64,000 nucleotides of DNA from Myxococcales bacterium (GTDB lineage: Bacteria > Myxococcota_A > Polyangia > Polyangiales > Ga0077539), in contig JAUSAZ010000209.1 of the NCBI GenBank assembly GCA_030652255.1, positions 1 to 64,000 on the forward strand, given 5' to 3'. Position 1 is the first letter of the stretch; each line of letters starts with the position of its first letter. Below are positions 56,557 through 64,000 of this stretch, piece by piece. Made by a program: the position numbers and the translations under genes. Below the pieces are notes generated by a model. That model saw only the letters and a program-made list of their open reading frames with translations. It did no database searches and had not been told where the DNA came from.

Positions 56557-58470
56557 ATGAGCGAACCACTGTCCCCCGAGGCCTACCGCGCCGCGAGCCC
56601 GACCGACGAGAGCGACCCCGAGCTGCGGTGGCTGCGCGAGGTGTACCAGGGCGACGACGCCCGGCAGCTCACGGTGCGCGCGGTGGTGGCGGGCATGCTG
56701 CTCGGCGGCGTGATGTCCCTCTCCAACCTCTACATCGCGCTCAAGACCGGGTGGAGCTTCGGGGTGACCATCACCGCGGGCATCCTCGCGTACGTCATCT
56801 TCAACCTGCTCAAGCGGGTGGGGCTGGCGCGCGAGGAGTTCGGGATGCTGGAGAACAACGCCATGCAGTCCGTCGCCTCGGCGGCGGGCTACATGACCGG
56901 CGGCGGCACCGTGGCGGCCATCCCCGCGCTCATGCTCGCGACGCACACCGTCATCTCGGGCTGGACCATCTTCTTCTGGATCACCCCCATCGCGATGCTC
57001 GGGGTCTTCATGGCCATCCCCATGAAGCGCCAGATGATCAACCAGGAGGGGCTGAAGTTTCCTTCGGGCATCGCCGCGGCGGAGACCCTCCGGGGATTGC
57101 ACCCCGAGGAGGCCGCGAAGATGGACGCGCGCCGCAGCGACAAGCCCGGCGCCGCGGTGGACGCCGAGGGCGCCAAGCAGGCGGGCCGGGCCCTCATCTG
57201 GTCGGCCGGGGTGGGCGCGCTGGTGCTCTGGATGCGCGAGGCCAAGGCCCGCTGGATTCCCTTCAACCTCCCCGAGCACATCGAGCTGCCCTTCTCCATC
57301 CGCGGCGTGTCCGCGATGAAGTGGTCGGTCTTCTTCGACACCTCCCTGCTGCTCATCGCCGCGGGCGCCATCATGGGCTGGCGCTCGGCCTGGAGCATGC
57401 TGCTCGGCGCGCTCATCAACTACTTCGCGCTGGCGCCGCACGGCTTCGACATCCACGAGATCGCCCAGGTGCGCATCCGCAACATCTCGCAGTGGACGGT
57501 GTGGTTCGGCTCGCCGCTGCTGCTCACCTCGGGCCTGCTCTCCTTCGCGTTCTCGTGGCGGCAGATCGCCCGCGCCTTCTCCGGCCTCTCCGGGCTCTTC
57601 TCCAAGGTGAAGCCCGTCAACGAGGACCCGCTCGCCGCCGTCGAGGTGCCCATCCAGTGGTTCGTCTACGGCATCGGGGGCCTCACGCCGGTGGTGATGT
57701 TCTTCGCCTGGAAGCTCTTCGGCATCGCGTGGTGGATGAGCCTGCTCTGCGTGGTGATGAGCTTCTTCATCGCCATCGTGGCGTGCCGCGCCACCGGCGA
57801 GACCGACACCACCCCCACCGGCGCCCTCGGCAAGATCACCCAGCTGGTCTTCGGCGTCGTCGCCCCGGGGAGCATCACCACCAACCTCATGTGCGCCTCG
57901 ATGAGCGGCGGCGTGGCCATCCACTCCGCCGACATGCTCACCGACCTCAAGTCCGGTCACCTGCTCGGCGCGAAGCCCCGCCAGCAGTTCATCGCGCAGT
58001 TCTTCGGCGTGCTCGCCGGGAGCCTCTTCGTGGTGCCGGCCTTCCGCCTGCTCGTGCCCGACCACACGGTCATCGGCACCCCCGCCATCCCGGCGCCCGC
58101 CGCGCTCGCCTGGGAGGCCGTCTCCCGCGCCCTCTCGCAGGGCGTCTCGCACCTGCCGCCCGGCGCCCGGGTGCTCATCGCCGTGGGCGCCGCGCTCGGC
58201 GTCGTGATGGTGCTCATCGAGAAGGCCCTGCCGCCCCGCTACCGGCGCTTCTTCCCGTCCCCGGTGGGCTTCGGCCTGGCCTTCACCATGCCCTTCTCCA
58301 ACACGCTGTCGATGTTCGTCGGCGCGCTCATCGCCCTGGCCTTCGAGTACGCCCGCCCCAAGGTGGCCGAGCGCTACCTCGTGCCGGTGAGCTCGGGCAT
58401 CATCGCCGGCGAGAGCCTCATCGGCATCCTCATCAAGGTGCTCGTCCGCTTCGGCCTGCTCGCGGGCTGA
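56557..58470 (+). CDS. OPT-family oligopeptide/metal transporter
   Basis: 637-residue membrane protein with about 14 to 16 helices. It has the OPT signature NLYIALKTGWSFGVTITAGILAY near the N-terminus and NNAMQSVASAAGYMTGG. Bacterial OPT proteins import small peptides or metal chelates by proton coupling. Peptide uptake would fit a protein-eating predator, but the substrate is not visible. It is divergent from the rhodanese gene. Confidence 0.92.
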   Translation: MSEPLSPEAYRAASPTDESDPELRWLREVYQGDDARQLTVRAVVAGMLLGGVMSLSNLYIALKTGWSFGVTITAGILAYVIFNLLKRVGLAREEFGMLENNAMQSVASAAGYMTGGGTVAAIPALMLATHTVISGWTIFFWITPIAMLGVFMAIPMKRQMINQEGLKFPSGIAAAETLRGLHPEEAAKMDARRSDKPGAAVDAEGAKQAGRALIWSAGVGALVLWMREAKARWIPFNLPEHIELPFSIRGVSAMKWSVFFDTSLLLIAAGAIMGWRSAWSMLLGALINYFALAPHGFDIHEIAQVRIRNISQWTVWFGSPLLLTSGLLSFAFSWRQIARAFSGLSGLFSKVKPVNEDPLAAVEVPIQWFVYGIGGLTPVVMFFAWKLFGIAWWMSLLCVVMSFFIAIVACRATGETDTTPTGALGKITQLVFGVVAPGSITTNLMCASMSGGVAIHSADMLTDLKSGHLLGAKPRQQFIAQFFGVLAGSLFVVPAFRLLVPDHTVIGTPAIPAPAALAWEAVSRALSQGVSHLPPGARVLIAVGAALGVVMVLIEKALPPRYRRFFPSPVGFGLAFTMPFSNTLSMFVGALIALAFEYARPKVAERYLVPVSSGIIAGESLIGILIKVLVRFGLLAG

Positions 58471-58482
58471 GCCCGACTCCCC

Positions 58483-58902
58483 CTACAGCTCCGTCGCGCC
58501 CATCTTCAGGATGGTCTTGAACTCCGCCGCCGTGACGTGCGTGACGGACAGCCGGTTGCGCTTGAGCATCTCGATGTTGGCGAGCCCCTTGCGCGCGCGG
58601 ATGTCATCGAGCGTCACGGGCTTCGCCAGCGCCACCACGGGCTCGACGTCGACGCAGCTCCAGTCGTCCTCCGTCGTCGGGTCCTGGTAGGCGGCGCGCG
58701 AGACGCGGGCGACGCCCACCACGGCCTTGCCCTCGTTGGAGTGATAGAAGAGGCAGAGGTCGCCGACGGCCATCGCGCGGAGGTTGTTGCGCGCCTCGTA
58801 GTTGCGCACCCCGTCCCAGCGGGTGCCGCCGTCCTTCACCAGCTGCTCGAAGGAGTACTTGAAGGGCTCGCTCTTGGTGAGCCAGTGCTGCGTGCGCGCC
58901 AT
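58483..58902 (-). CDS. EVE-domain protein (Thyn1-like)
   Basis: 139 residues, one EVE domain: HWLTKSEPFKYSFEQL at the start, WDGVRNYEARNNLRAM, and GDLCLFYHSNEGKAVVGVARV. EVE/PUA-like folds bind modified bases in DNA or RNA. It is convergent with the OPT gene (12 bases between) and is preceded by a GATAGA box. Not part of a restriction system here. Confidence 0.9.
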   Translation of the reverse strand: MARTQHWLTKSEPFKYSFEQLVKDGGTRWDGVRNYEARNNLRAMAVGDLCLFYHSNEGKAVVGVARVSRAAYQDPTTEDDWSCVDVEPVVALAKPVTLDDIRARKGLANIEMLKRNRLSVTHVTAAEFKTILKMGATEL

Positions 58903-58914
58903 AGGGCGCGAGGC

Positions 58915-58920
58915 TCTATC
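58915..58920 (-). promoter_or_regulatory. GATAGA box of the EVE gene
   Basis: Lies 12 bases before the ATG at 58902 on the minus strand. No Shine-Dalgarno is present. Confidence 0.35.
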
Positions 58921-58950
58921 GCGACCCCCGCGGGCGCCGCCAGTCATTGG

Positions 58951-58991
58951 CAACAAAGAAGAAGGGCCCTGAAGCACTGCTTCAAGGCCCT
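58951..58991 (-). terminator. Intrinsic terminator of tRNA-Arg(CCG)
   Basis: AGGGCC-TTGAAGC-AGT-GCTTCA-GGGCCCT stem (58963-58991, one bulge/mismatch) followed on the minus strand by TCTTCTTTGTTG. It starts 9 bases beyond the tRNA CCA end, the expected place. Confidence 0.8.
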
Positions 58992-58999
58992 ATTCCCAC

Positions 59000-59076
59000 T
59001 GGTGCGCGGTGCAAGATTCGAACCTGCGACCTTCGGCTTCGGAGACCAACGCTCTATCCAGCTGAGCTAACCGCGC
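59000..59076 (-). tRNA. tRNA-Arg (anticodon CCG)
   Basis: 77 bases including an encoded CCA. Acceptor GCGCGGT pairs with ACCGCGC. Anticodon loop CTCCGAA gives CCG, reading CGG, a frequent codon here. D arm AGCTCAGCTGGATAGAGC and T arm GCAGGTTCGAATCTTGC are regular. Unlike the CCU tRNA, it carries its CCA in the gene. Confidence 0.95.
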
Positions 59077-59150
59077 TTTGGGACCGACCTTCTACCTCAG
59101 GGCCCCGACGCCGCGCAAGCCTCTCGTGGGTCACCGATGTGATTCCCCCC

Positions 59151-59179
59151 GCTGGTGCGCGCGTGGTACCAGCGTTTTT
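59151..59179 (+). terminator. Hairpin with U-run just upstream of dehydrogenase start
   Basis: GCTGGT (59151-59156) pairs with ACCAGC (59168-59173), followed by GTTTTT (59174-59179) and then, two bases on, the ATG at 59182. It has the form of an intrinsic terminator placed directly ahead of the start codon. Confidence 0.5.
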
Positions 59180-59181
59180 GT

Positions 59182-60249
59182 ATGAGCCAACGCATCGCCG
59201 TCCTCCCCGGCGACGGCATCGGGACCGAGGTCACCCGTGAAGCCGTCGCCCTGCTCGAACTCATCGCCTCGCGGCGCTCGCTCGACCTGGACTTCTGGCA
59301 CCTCGACCTCGGCGCCGACCGCTTCCTGCGCGACGGCACCACCCTGCCGCCGGCGGTCTTCGAGGAGATCCGCGACACCTGCGACGCGATCCTGCTGGGC
59401 GCCCTCGGCGACCCGCGGGTGCCCTCCAACGACCACGCGCGGGACATCCTCTTCGGCTTCCGCTTCGGGCTCGACCTCTACGCCAACGTGCGCCCGGTGC
59501 GCTGCCTCGACGACCGCCTCTCGCCGCTGAAGCACCACGGCGCGGCCGACATCGACCTCGTGGTGTTTCGCGAGAACACCGAAGGCATCTACGTGAACGT
59601 CGGCGGCCAGGTGCGCCGCGGCACCCCCGACGAGATCGCCATCAACGAGGACGTCAACACCCGCAAGGGGGTCGAGCGCATCCTGCGCGCGGCCTTCGAG
59701 CACGCGAAGCTCCACGGCAACAAGCGCGTGCACATGGCGGACAAGTCCAACGCGATGAAGCACGCCCACGAGCTGTGGCTGCGGGCCTTCCGCGAGGTGG
59801 CGCGGGAGTACCCCGAGATCGAGCCCGTGCACGTCTACGTCGACGCGCTCTGCCTCTACATGGTGCAGGACCCGTCGAACATCGAGGTGGTGGTGACCAA
59901 CAACCTCTTCGGCGACATCGTCACCGACCTCGGCGCCGCGCTCCAAGGGGGCCTCGGCATGGCGGGCAGCGCCAACCTGCACCCGGGCCGGCGCTGCGCG
60001 ATGTTCGAGCCCGTGCACGGCAGCGCGCCGCCGCTCGCGGGGAAGGACCTCGCGAACCCCTTCGCGGCCGCGCTCACCGTCGGGATGATGCTCTCCCACC
60101 TCGGGCACCAGGGCCTGGAGACGCTCATCGAGCACAGCGTGCGCGACTGCATCGTGGCCCTGGAGTGCACCCGCGACGTCGGCGGGGCCCTCGGCACCCG
60201 CGCCGCCGCCGCCGCGCTACGCGCCCGGGTTGAATCCCGCCTCGGCTGA
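59182..60249 (+). CDS. Isocitrate/isopropylmalate dehydrogenase family enzyme
   Basis: 355 residues. The family motifs are seen: LPGDGIGTEV, FRENTEGIYVNVGG, NEDVNTRKGVERI and TNNLFGDIVTDLGAALQGGLGMAGSANL (divalent metal and NAD site). The RENTEGIY... and N(T)RKGVER segments resemble tartrate/homoisocitrate and the actinobacterial-type isopropylmalate enzymes rather than E. coli LeuB. It oxidatively decarboxylates a 3-hydroxy acid, most likely 3-isopropylmalate in leucine synthesis. Its last 33 bases overlap argH tail to tail. Confidence 0.85.
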   Translation: MSQRIAVLPGDGIGTEVTREAVALLELIASRRSLDLDFWHLDLGADRFLRDGTTLPPAVFEEIRDTCDAILLGALGDPRVPSNDHARDILFGFRFGLDLYANVRPVRCLDDRLSPLKHHGAADIDLVVFRENTEGIYVNVGGQVRRGTPDEIAINEDVNTRKGVERILRAAFEHAKLHGNKRVHMADKSNAMKHAHELWLRAFREVAREYPEIEPVHVYVDALCLYMVQDPSNIEVVVTNNLFGDIVTDLGAALQGGLGMAGSANLHPGRRCAMFEPVHGSAPPLAGKDLANPFAAALTVGMMLSHLGHQGLETLIEHSVRDCIVALECTRDVGGALGTRAAAAALRARVESRLG

Positions 60250-61638
60250 CTCCGCCCGGGCCTCGATGCGGGCCCTCGCGCCGGCCATCGCCGCGAGCAC
60301 CCGCCGCCGCGCCGGGGCGCCCGGCAGGTCGCGCCGCTCGATGGCCACCTCGGGGTCGAGCGCGCGGTAGATGTCCTCCTCGAAGAGCGCGTGCGCCTCG
60401 CGGTACGTCTCCAGCGAGAGCTGCCCGAGCTCCTTCGACTCGGAGAGGGCGCGCGCCACCAGGCGGCCCGCCACCTCGTGGGCGTGGCGGAAGGGAACGC
60501 CCTTCGCGGCGAGGTAGTCGGCCACCTCGGTCGCCACGGTGAAGCCCGCGCCGAGGGCGGCGCGCATGCGGTCGCGCTTGAAGCTCATGGCCCCGACGGC
60601 GTCGGCGAGCACCTCGGCCGCATCGCGCACGGTGTCCACCGCGTCGAAGACGGGCACCTTGTCCTCCTGGAGGTCGCGGTTGTACCCGAGCGGCAGGCCC
60701 TTGAGGATCACCAGCAGCGACACGAGGTCGCCAATGACCCGGCCGGACTTGCCCCGCACCACCTCGGCGACGTCGGGGTTCTTCTTCTGCGGCATCATCG
60801 ACGAGCCCGTGGTGTGGGCGTCGGCCATCTCCACGAAGCCGAACTCCTGCGTCGACCAGAGCACCAGCTCCTCGGAGAGGCGGGACATGTGCACCGCCGC
60901 GATGGCCAGCGCCGCGAGCAGCTCCAGGAGGAAGTCCCGGTCGGCGGTCGCGTCGAGGCTGTTGCGCGAGGGGCCGTCGAAGCCCAGCGCCCGCGCGGTC
61001 ATCTCGCGGTTGAGGGGGAAGGTCGTTCCGCACACCGCGCCGCTGCCGAGGGGCGACTCGTTCATGCGCACGGCGGCGTCGTCGAGGCGCCCGCGGTCGC
61101 GCCCGAGCATCTCGACGTAGGCCATCAGGTGGTGCGACAGCCGGTTGGGCTGCGCCCGCTGCATGTGCGTGTACGCCGGGACCAGCGTGTCGATCTCCTG
61201 CTCGGCGCGGCCCACGAGGGCGAGCGCGAGGCGGTCGAGCGAGCGGCCCACGTCGGCGCATGCGCGGCGCGCGAAGAGCCGCAGGTCGGTGGCCACCTGG
61301 TCGTTGCGCGAGCGGCCCGTGTGGAGGCGCGCGCCCACGTCGCCCTCGCGCGCCGTGAGGGCGGCCTCGACGTTCATGTGCACGTCCTCGCGGGCGGCGT
61401 CCCAGGGGAAGGTTCCTGCGCGCACCTCGTCGCGGATGCCCCCGAGGCCGCGCTGCACCTGCCCGAGCTCCTCCGCGGTGAGCACCCCGATGGAGGCCAG
61501 CATCTCGGCGTGCGCGAGCGAGCCCGCGATGTCCTCCTCCGCGAGCCTCGCGTCCACGTCCACGCTCGCCAGGAAGCGCGCCGCCCCGGCGTCGAGCTCC
61601 TGCGAAAACCGTCCGCCCCATGCCGTCTTCGTCGCCAT
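60217..61638 (-). CDS. argH: Argininosuccinate lyase
   Basis: 473 residues, usual length. The signature GSSMMPQKKNPD carries the catalytic Ser loop, and HTGRSRNDQ and THMQRAQP are the other conserved regions. It splits argininosuccinate into arginine and fumarate, the last step of arginine synthesis. AAGGAG is 10 bases before the ATG. No argG or argF is adjacent. Confidence 0.96.
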   Translation of the reverse strand: MATKTAWGGRFSQELDAGAARFLASVDVDARLAEEDIAGSLAHAEMLASIGVLTAEELGQVQRGLGGIRDEVRAGTFPWDAAREDVHMNVEAALTAREGDVGARLHTGRSRNDQVATDLRLFARRACADVGRSLDRLALALVGRAEQEIDTLVPAYTHMQRAQPNRLSHHLMAYVEMLGRDRGRLDDAAVRMNESPLGSGAVCGTTFPLNREMTARALGFDGPSRNSLDATADRDFLLELLAALAIAAVHMSRLSEELVLWSTQEFGFVEMADAHTTGSSMMPQKKNPDVAEVVRGKSGRVIGDLVSLLVILKGLPLGYNRDLQEDKVPVFDAVDTVRDAAEVLADAVGAMSFKRDRMRAALGAGFTVATEVADYLAAKGVPFRHAHEVAGRLVARALSESKELGQLSLETYREAHALFEEDIYRALDPEVAIERRDLPGAPARRRVLAAMAGARARIEARAESAEAGFNPGA

Positions 61639-61762
61639 CGTTCCAGTCTCCTTGCGTCGTTGCGGGCGCACCGTACCCAATGCCCCGGTGGCGGACAAAG
61701 CCCGATGTGGGGCGCCGTAGGGGTGCAATCCTGCCCTGCATCGGGCACGCTCCCGGGCCGTC

Positions 61763-63574
61763 ATGCACGTCCTCGTCGTCAACTGTGGCAGCTCCAGCAT
61801 CAAGCTCGACGTCCTCGACCCCCACACCGGCGAGCGCGCCGCGACCGCCCGGGTCGAGCGCCTCCACGGCCCCGGGTGCGCCCTGGTGATGGGGGACACC
61901 GTCGTGCCCATCCCCGGCGCCGATCACGCGGGCGCCCTCGCGGTCGCCCTCCCGCGCCTGCTGGAAGGTCGCCCCGTCGACGCCGTCGGCCACCGGGTGG
62001 TGCACGGCGGCGCGCGCTTCGACGCCCCGACCCTGGTCGACGACGCCGTCCTTGAGGCCATCGCCGCGCTCTCGCCGCTCGCGCCGCTGCACAACCCGGC
62101 CAACCTCGCGGGCATCATCGCCGCCCGGGCGCTGCTCCCGAAGCTCCCCCACGTCGCGGTCTTCGACACGGCCTTCCACGCCACCATGCCGCGGCGCGCG
62201 CGCTCGTACGCCCTGCCGAAGGCCCTGGTGGAGAAGTACGGCCTGCGGCGCTACGGCTTCCACGGGCCGAGCCACGCGTGGGTGGCGCAGCAGGCGGGGC
62301 AGTACCTCAAGGAAGACCTCCGCGGGCTGCGGCTCATCACCTGCCACCTCGGCAACGGCGCGAGCGTCACGGCCGTCGAGGGCGGGCGCTCGGTAGAGAC
62401 CAGCATGGGCATGACCCCGCTGGAGGGCCTGGTCATGGGCACCCGCGCGGGCGACATCGACCCCGGGGTGCTGCTGGAGATCGGCCGCCGCGAGGGCCTC
62501 GACGTCGAGGGCCTCGACCGGCTGCTCAACCACCAGTCGGGCCTGCTCGGGCTCTCGGGCGTGGGCAACGACCTGCGGGACATCGAGGCCCGCGCCGCGG
62601 CGGGCGACGAGGACTGCCGGCTGGCCATCCAGGTGTTCGCGCACCGGGTGCGGAAATACATCGGCGCGTATGCCGCCGTGATGGGCGGCGTCGACGCCAT
62701 CGTCTTCACGGCGGGCATCGGGGAGAACAGCGCCCTCATGCGCCACCGCATCGCCCAGCGCCTCGACTTCCTCGGCGCGCGCTTCGACGAGGACCGCAAC
62801 CGCGACGTCCGCGTGAGCGCCGCGCACCCCGTGGCGGAGTTCTCCGAGCCCGGGTCGCGGGTGCGCCTGCTCGTGGTGGCCACCGACGAGGCGCGCGCCA
62901 TCGCCCACGACGCCGCGCTGCTCAGCGCCGGGGCGCAGTCCGTCGAGGCCGCGAGCCGCATCCCCATCGCCATCTCCGCGCGGCACATCCACCTCACGCG
63001 CGCGGCCGTGGACGCGCTCTTCGGCCCCGGCCACGCGCTCACGCCGTACAAGCCGCTCAGCCAGCCGGGGCAGTTCGCGTGCGAGGAGAAGCTCACCGTG
63101 GTGGGACCGAAGGGGCGCATTGCCAACGTGCGCGTGCTCGGCCCCGAGCGCCCGGAGTGCCAGGTGGAGGTGTCGCGCACCGACGAGTTCTCCCTCGGCG
63201 TCGACGCGCCGGTGCGCGACTCCGGGGACGTGACCAACACCCCGGGCGTCACGCTCGAAGGCCCGGCGGGGAGCCTCACCCTCACGAAGGGGCTCATCTG
63301 CGCGCGACGGCACATCCATATGCACCCCGACGACGCCGCCCGCTTCGGCGTGAAGGACCGCGACGTCGTCGAGGTGGCCGTCGACACCGACGGGCGTGAC
63401 CTGACCTTCGGCGACGTGCTCATCCGGGTGAGCCCGAAGTTTCGCCTGGAGATGCACCTCGACACCGACGAGGCCAACGCCGCGCAGCTCAACGGCGGCG
63501 ACGGGGGCGTGCTCGACAGCACCGGGGGCAGCGTGCGGCTGCGGCGGCGGAGCGTCGGGTTCGATGCCGAGTGA
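61763..63574 (+). CDS. Acetate kinase-PduL phosphotransacylase fusion
   Basis: 603 residues. Residues 1-390 are acetate kinase: NCGSSSIK, HRVVHGG, FHGPSH, HLGNGAS and GENS. After a short junction, residues about 395-600 are a complete PduL-type phosphotransacylase, with the zinc-binding SARHIHLT, TDEFSLGVDAPVRDSG and CARRHIHMHPDDA. Acting together, CoA-ester plus phosphate gives acyl phosphate and then ATP plus acetate (or propionate). The two genes are normally separate; here there is no stop between them. The stop overlaps the DUF1415 gene. Confidence 0.96.
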   Translation: MHVLVVNCGSSSIKLDVLDPHTGERAATARVERLHGPGCALVMGDTVVPIPGADHAGALAVALPRLLEGRPVDAVGHRVVHGGARFDAPTLVDDAVLEAIAALSPLAPLHNPANLAGIIAARALLPKLPHVAVFDTAFHATMPRRARSYALPKALVEKYGLRRYGFHGPSHAWVAQQAGQYLKEDLRGLRLITCHLGNGASVTAVEGGRSVETSMGMTPLEGLVMGTRAGDIDPGVLLEIGRREGLDVEGLDRLLNHQSGLLGLSGVGNDLRDIEARAAAGDEDCRLAIQVFAHRVRKYIGAYAAVMGGVDAIVFTAGIGENSALMRHRIAQRLDFLGARFDEDRNRDVRVSAAHPVAEFSEPGSRVRLLVVATDEARAIAHDAALLSAGAQSVEAASRIPIAISARHIHLTRAAVDALFGPGHALTPYKPLSQPGQFACEEKLTVVGPKGRIANVRVLGPERPECQVEVSRTDEFSLGVDAPVRDSGDVTNTPGVTLEGPAGSLTLTKGLICARRHIHMHPDDAARFGVKDRDVVEVAVDTDGRDLTFGDVLIRVSPKFRLEMHLDTDEANAAQLNGGDGGVLDSTGGSVRLRRRSVGFDAE

Positions 63575-64000
63575 CGCCGCCGGGGGGGGGACCGCAGACG
63601 AGGCCCTGGCGCGCGAGGCGAAGCGGCTCTTCCGGCGGTACACGGTGGAGATCGTCGAGGGGCTGGACATGTGCCCGTGGGCCGAGGCTGCGCGCCGGCG
63701 CTCGCAGGTGAGCGAGTCGGTCGAGCTCGGGCGGGCGCCCGACGTCGCGGCGGGGGCGGCGTGGGCCCGCCGGCTCGGGGAGGACCGCTCGGTCGAGATC
63801 GGGTTCCTCATCTGGCCGAGGGTGAGGGTGTCGCGCGCGGAATTCGTGGCGTACGTGGAGGCCGTGCGCGAGGCCTACGGGCGCGAGCCGGGGCGGGGCG
63901 GGGTGCTCATGGCGATGGTGGGCTTCCACCCCGAGCCCGAGCCCGACACCACCAGCGCCCTCTCGCTCATCAATTTCATCCGGCGGTGCCCCGACCCCAC
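63564..64000 (+). CDS. DUF1415 family protein (partial, runs off window)
   Basis: About 146 residues are visible; the 3' end is beyond the window. DUF1415 hallmarks: TVEIVEGLDMCPWAEAAR near the start, RSVEIGFLIWP, and GFHPEPEPDTTSALSLINFIRRCPDP. The ATG at 63564 overlaps the end of the acetate kinase fusion by 11 bases, so the genes are likely cotranscribed. Codons 6-9 contain a run of nine G. Confidence 0.8.
   Translation, partial: MPSDAAGGGTADEALAREAKRLFRRYTVEIVEGLDMCPWAEAARRRSQVSESVELGRAPDVAAGAAWARRLGEDRSVEIGFLIWPRVRVSRAEFVAYVEAVREAYGREPGRGGVLMAMVGFHPEPEPDTTSALSLINFIRRCPDP

Noticed and set aside
60125..63811. 1228-codon minus-strand frame across acetate kinase fusion and argH
   Set aside because: Its N-terminal half is antisense to the fusion gene; the rest is an out-of-frame copy of argH.

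Overview
The window is very GC-rich chromosomal DNA whose codon use, many lipoproteins with Asp/Pro/Ala-rich linkers, von Willebrand A lipoproteins, TPR/HEAT scaffolds, a Ser/Thr kinase, a caspase-like protease, a lone sigma-54 activator and an ECF sigma factor suggest a predatory or social Myxococcota bacterium (Polyangiales/Sandaracinaceae-like). This placement is inferred from gene content. I see no transposase, phage gene or CRISPR array.

Layout. 1-6.4 kb: secreted VWA lipoprotein, a T4-Pnkp-like kinase/phosphatase with a conserved partner, and a pectate-lyase-type lipoprotein. 6.4-16.7 kb: HEAT-like scaffold, sphingosine-1-phosphate-lyase-like enzyme, TauE exporter, NAD(P)-binding epimerase-like protein, acylphosphatase overlapping a HEAT exoprotein, a lipoprotein and a large NAD-glutamate dehydrogenase. 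16.7-20.4 kb: sigma-54 activator, CBS-pair protein with a disordered N-terminus, and a Tyr/Gly/Gln-rich repetitive protein. 20.4-23.4 kb: gene-poor stretch with a broken histidine kinase and tRNA-Arg(CCU). 23.4-26.6 kb: diiron oxygenase / MerR regulator / flavin-iron-sulfur reductase cassette. 26.7-34.2 kb: prmC, envelope proteins, an rsmD-coaD fusion and prkA. 34.3-44.4 kb: diheme c-type lipoprotein, M23 peptidase, VWA lipoprotein, carbonic anhydrase, a REPIN-like inverted repeat, an ECF sigma operon and an RG-rich lipoprotein. 44.6-49 kb: a STAND-type ATPase with a TPR partner. 49-64 kb: tmk, PDZ lipoprotein, orphan SctQ-like SpoA protein, kinase, caspase-like protease, aldehyde dehydrogenase, rhodanese, OPT transporter, EVE protein, tRNA-Arg(CCG), an isopropylmalate-dehydrogenase relative, argH, an ackA-pduL fusion and a DUF1415 gene cut by the window end.

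How they work together. Two gene fusions join enzymes that are normally separate: RsmD with CoaD, and acetate kinase with PduL phosphotransacylase. The second would make acetate and ATP from acetyl-CoA in one polypeptide. The 23.4-26.6 kb cassette pairs a redox reductase with a diiron oxygenase and its own regulator, with an inverted-repeat operator candidate upstream. The ATPase/TPR pair has the organisation of NLR-like conflict systems, and three of its TPR units are almost identical at DNA level. It is the best candidate here for an undercharacterised system. A caspase-like protease lies about 4 kb away, but nothing in the sequence ties the two together.

Limits. All family assignments come from reading motifs. 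No search was run. Several starts are ambiguous because Shine-Dalgarno sites are often absent; a GATAGC-like box just upstream of some of these starts suggests short-leader transcripts.
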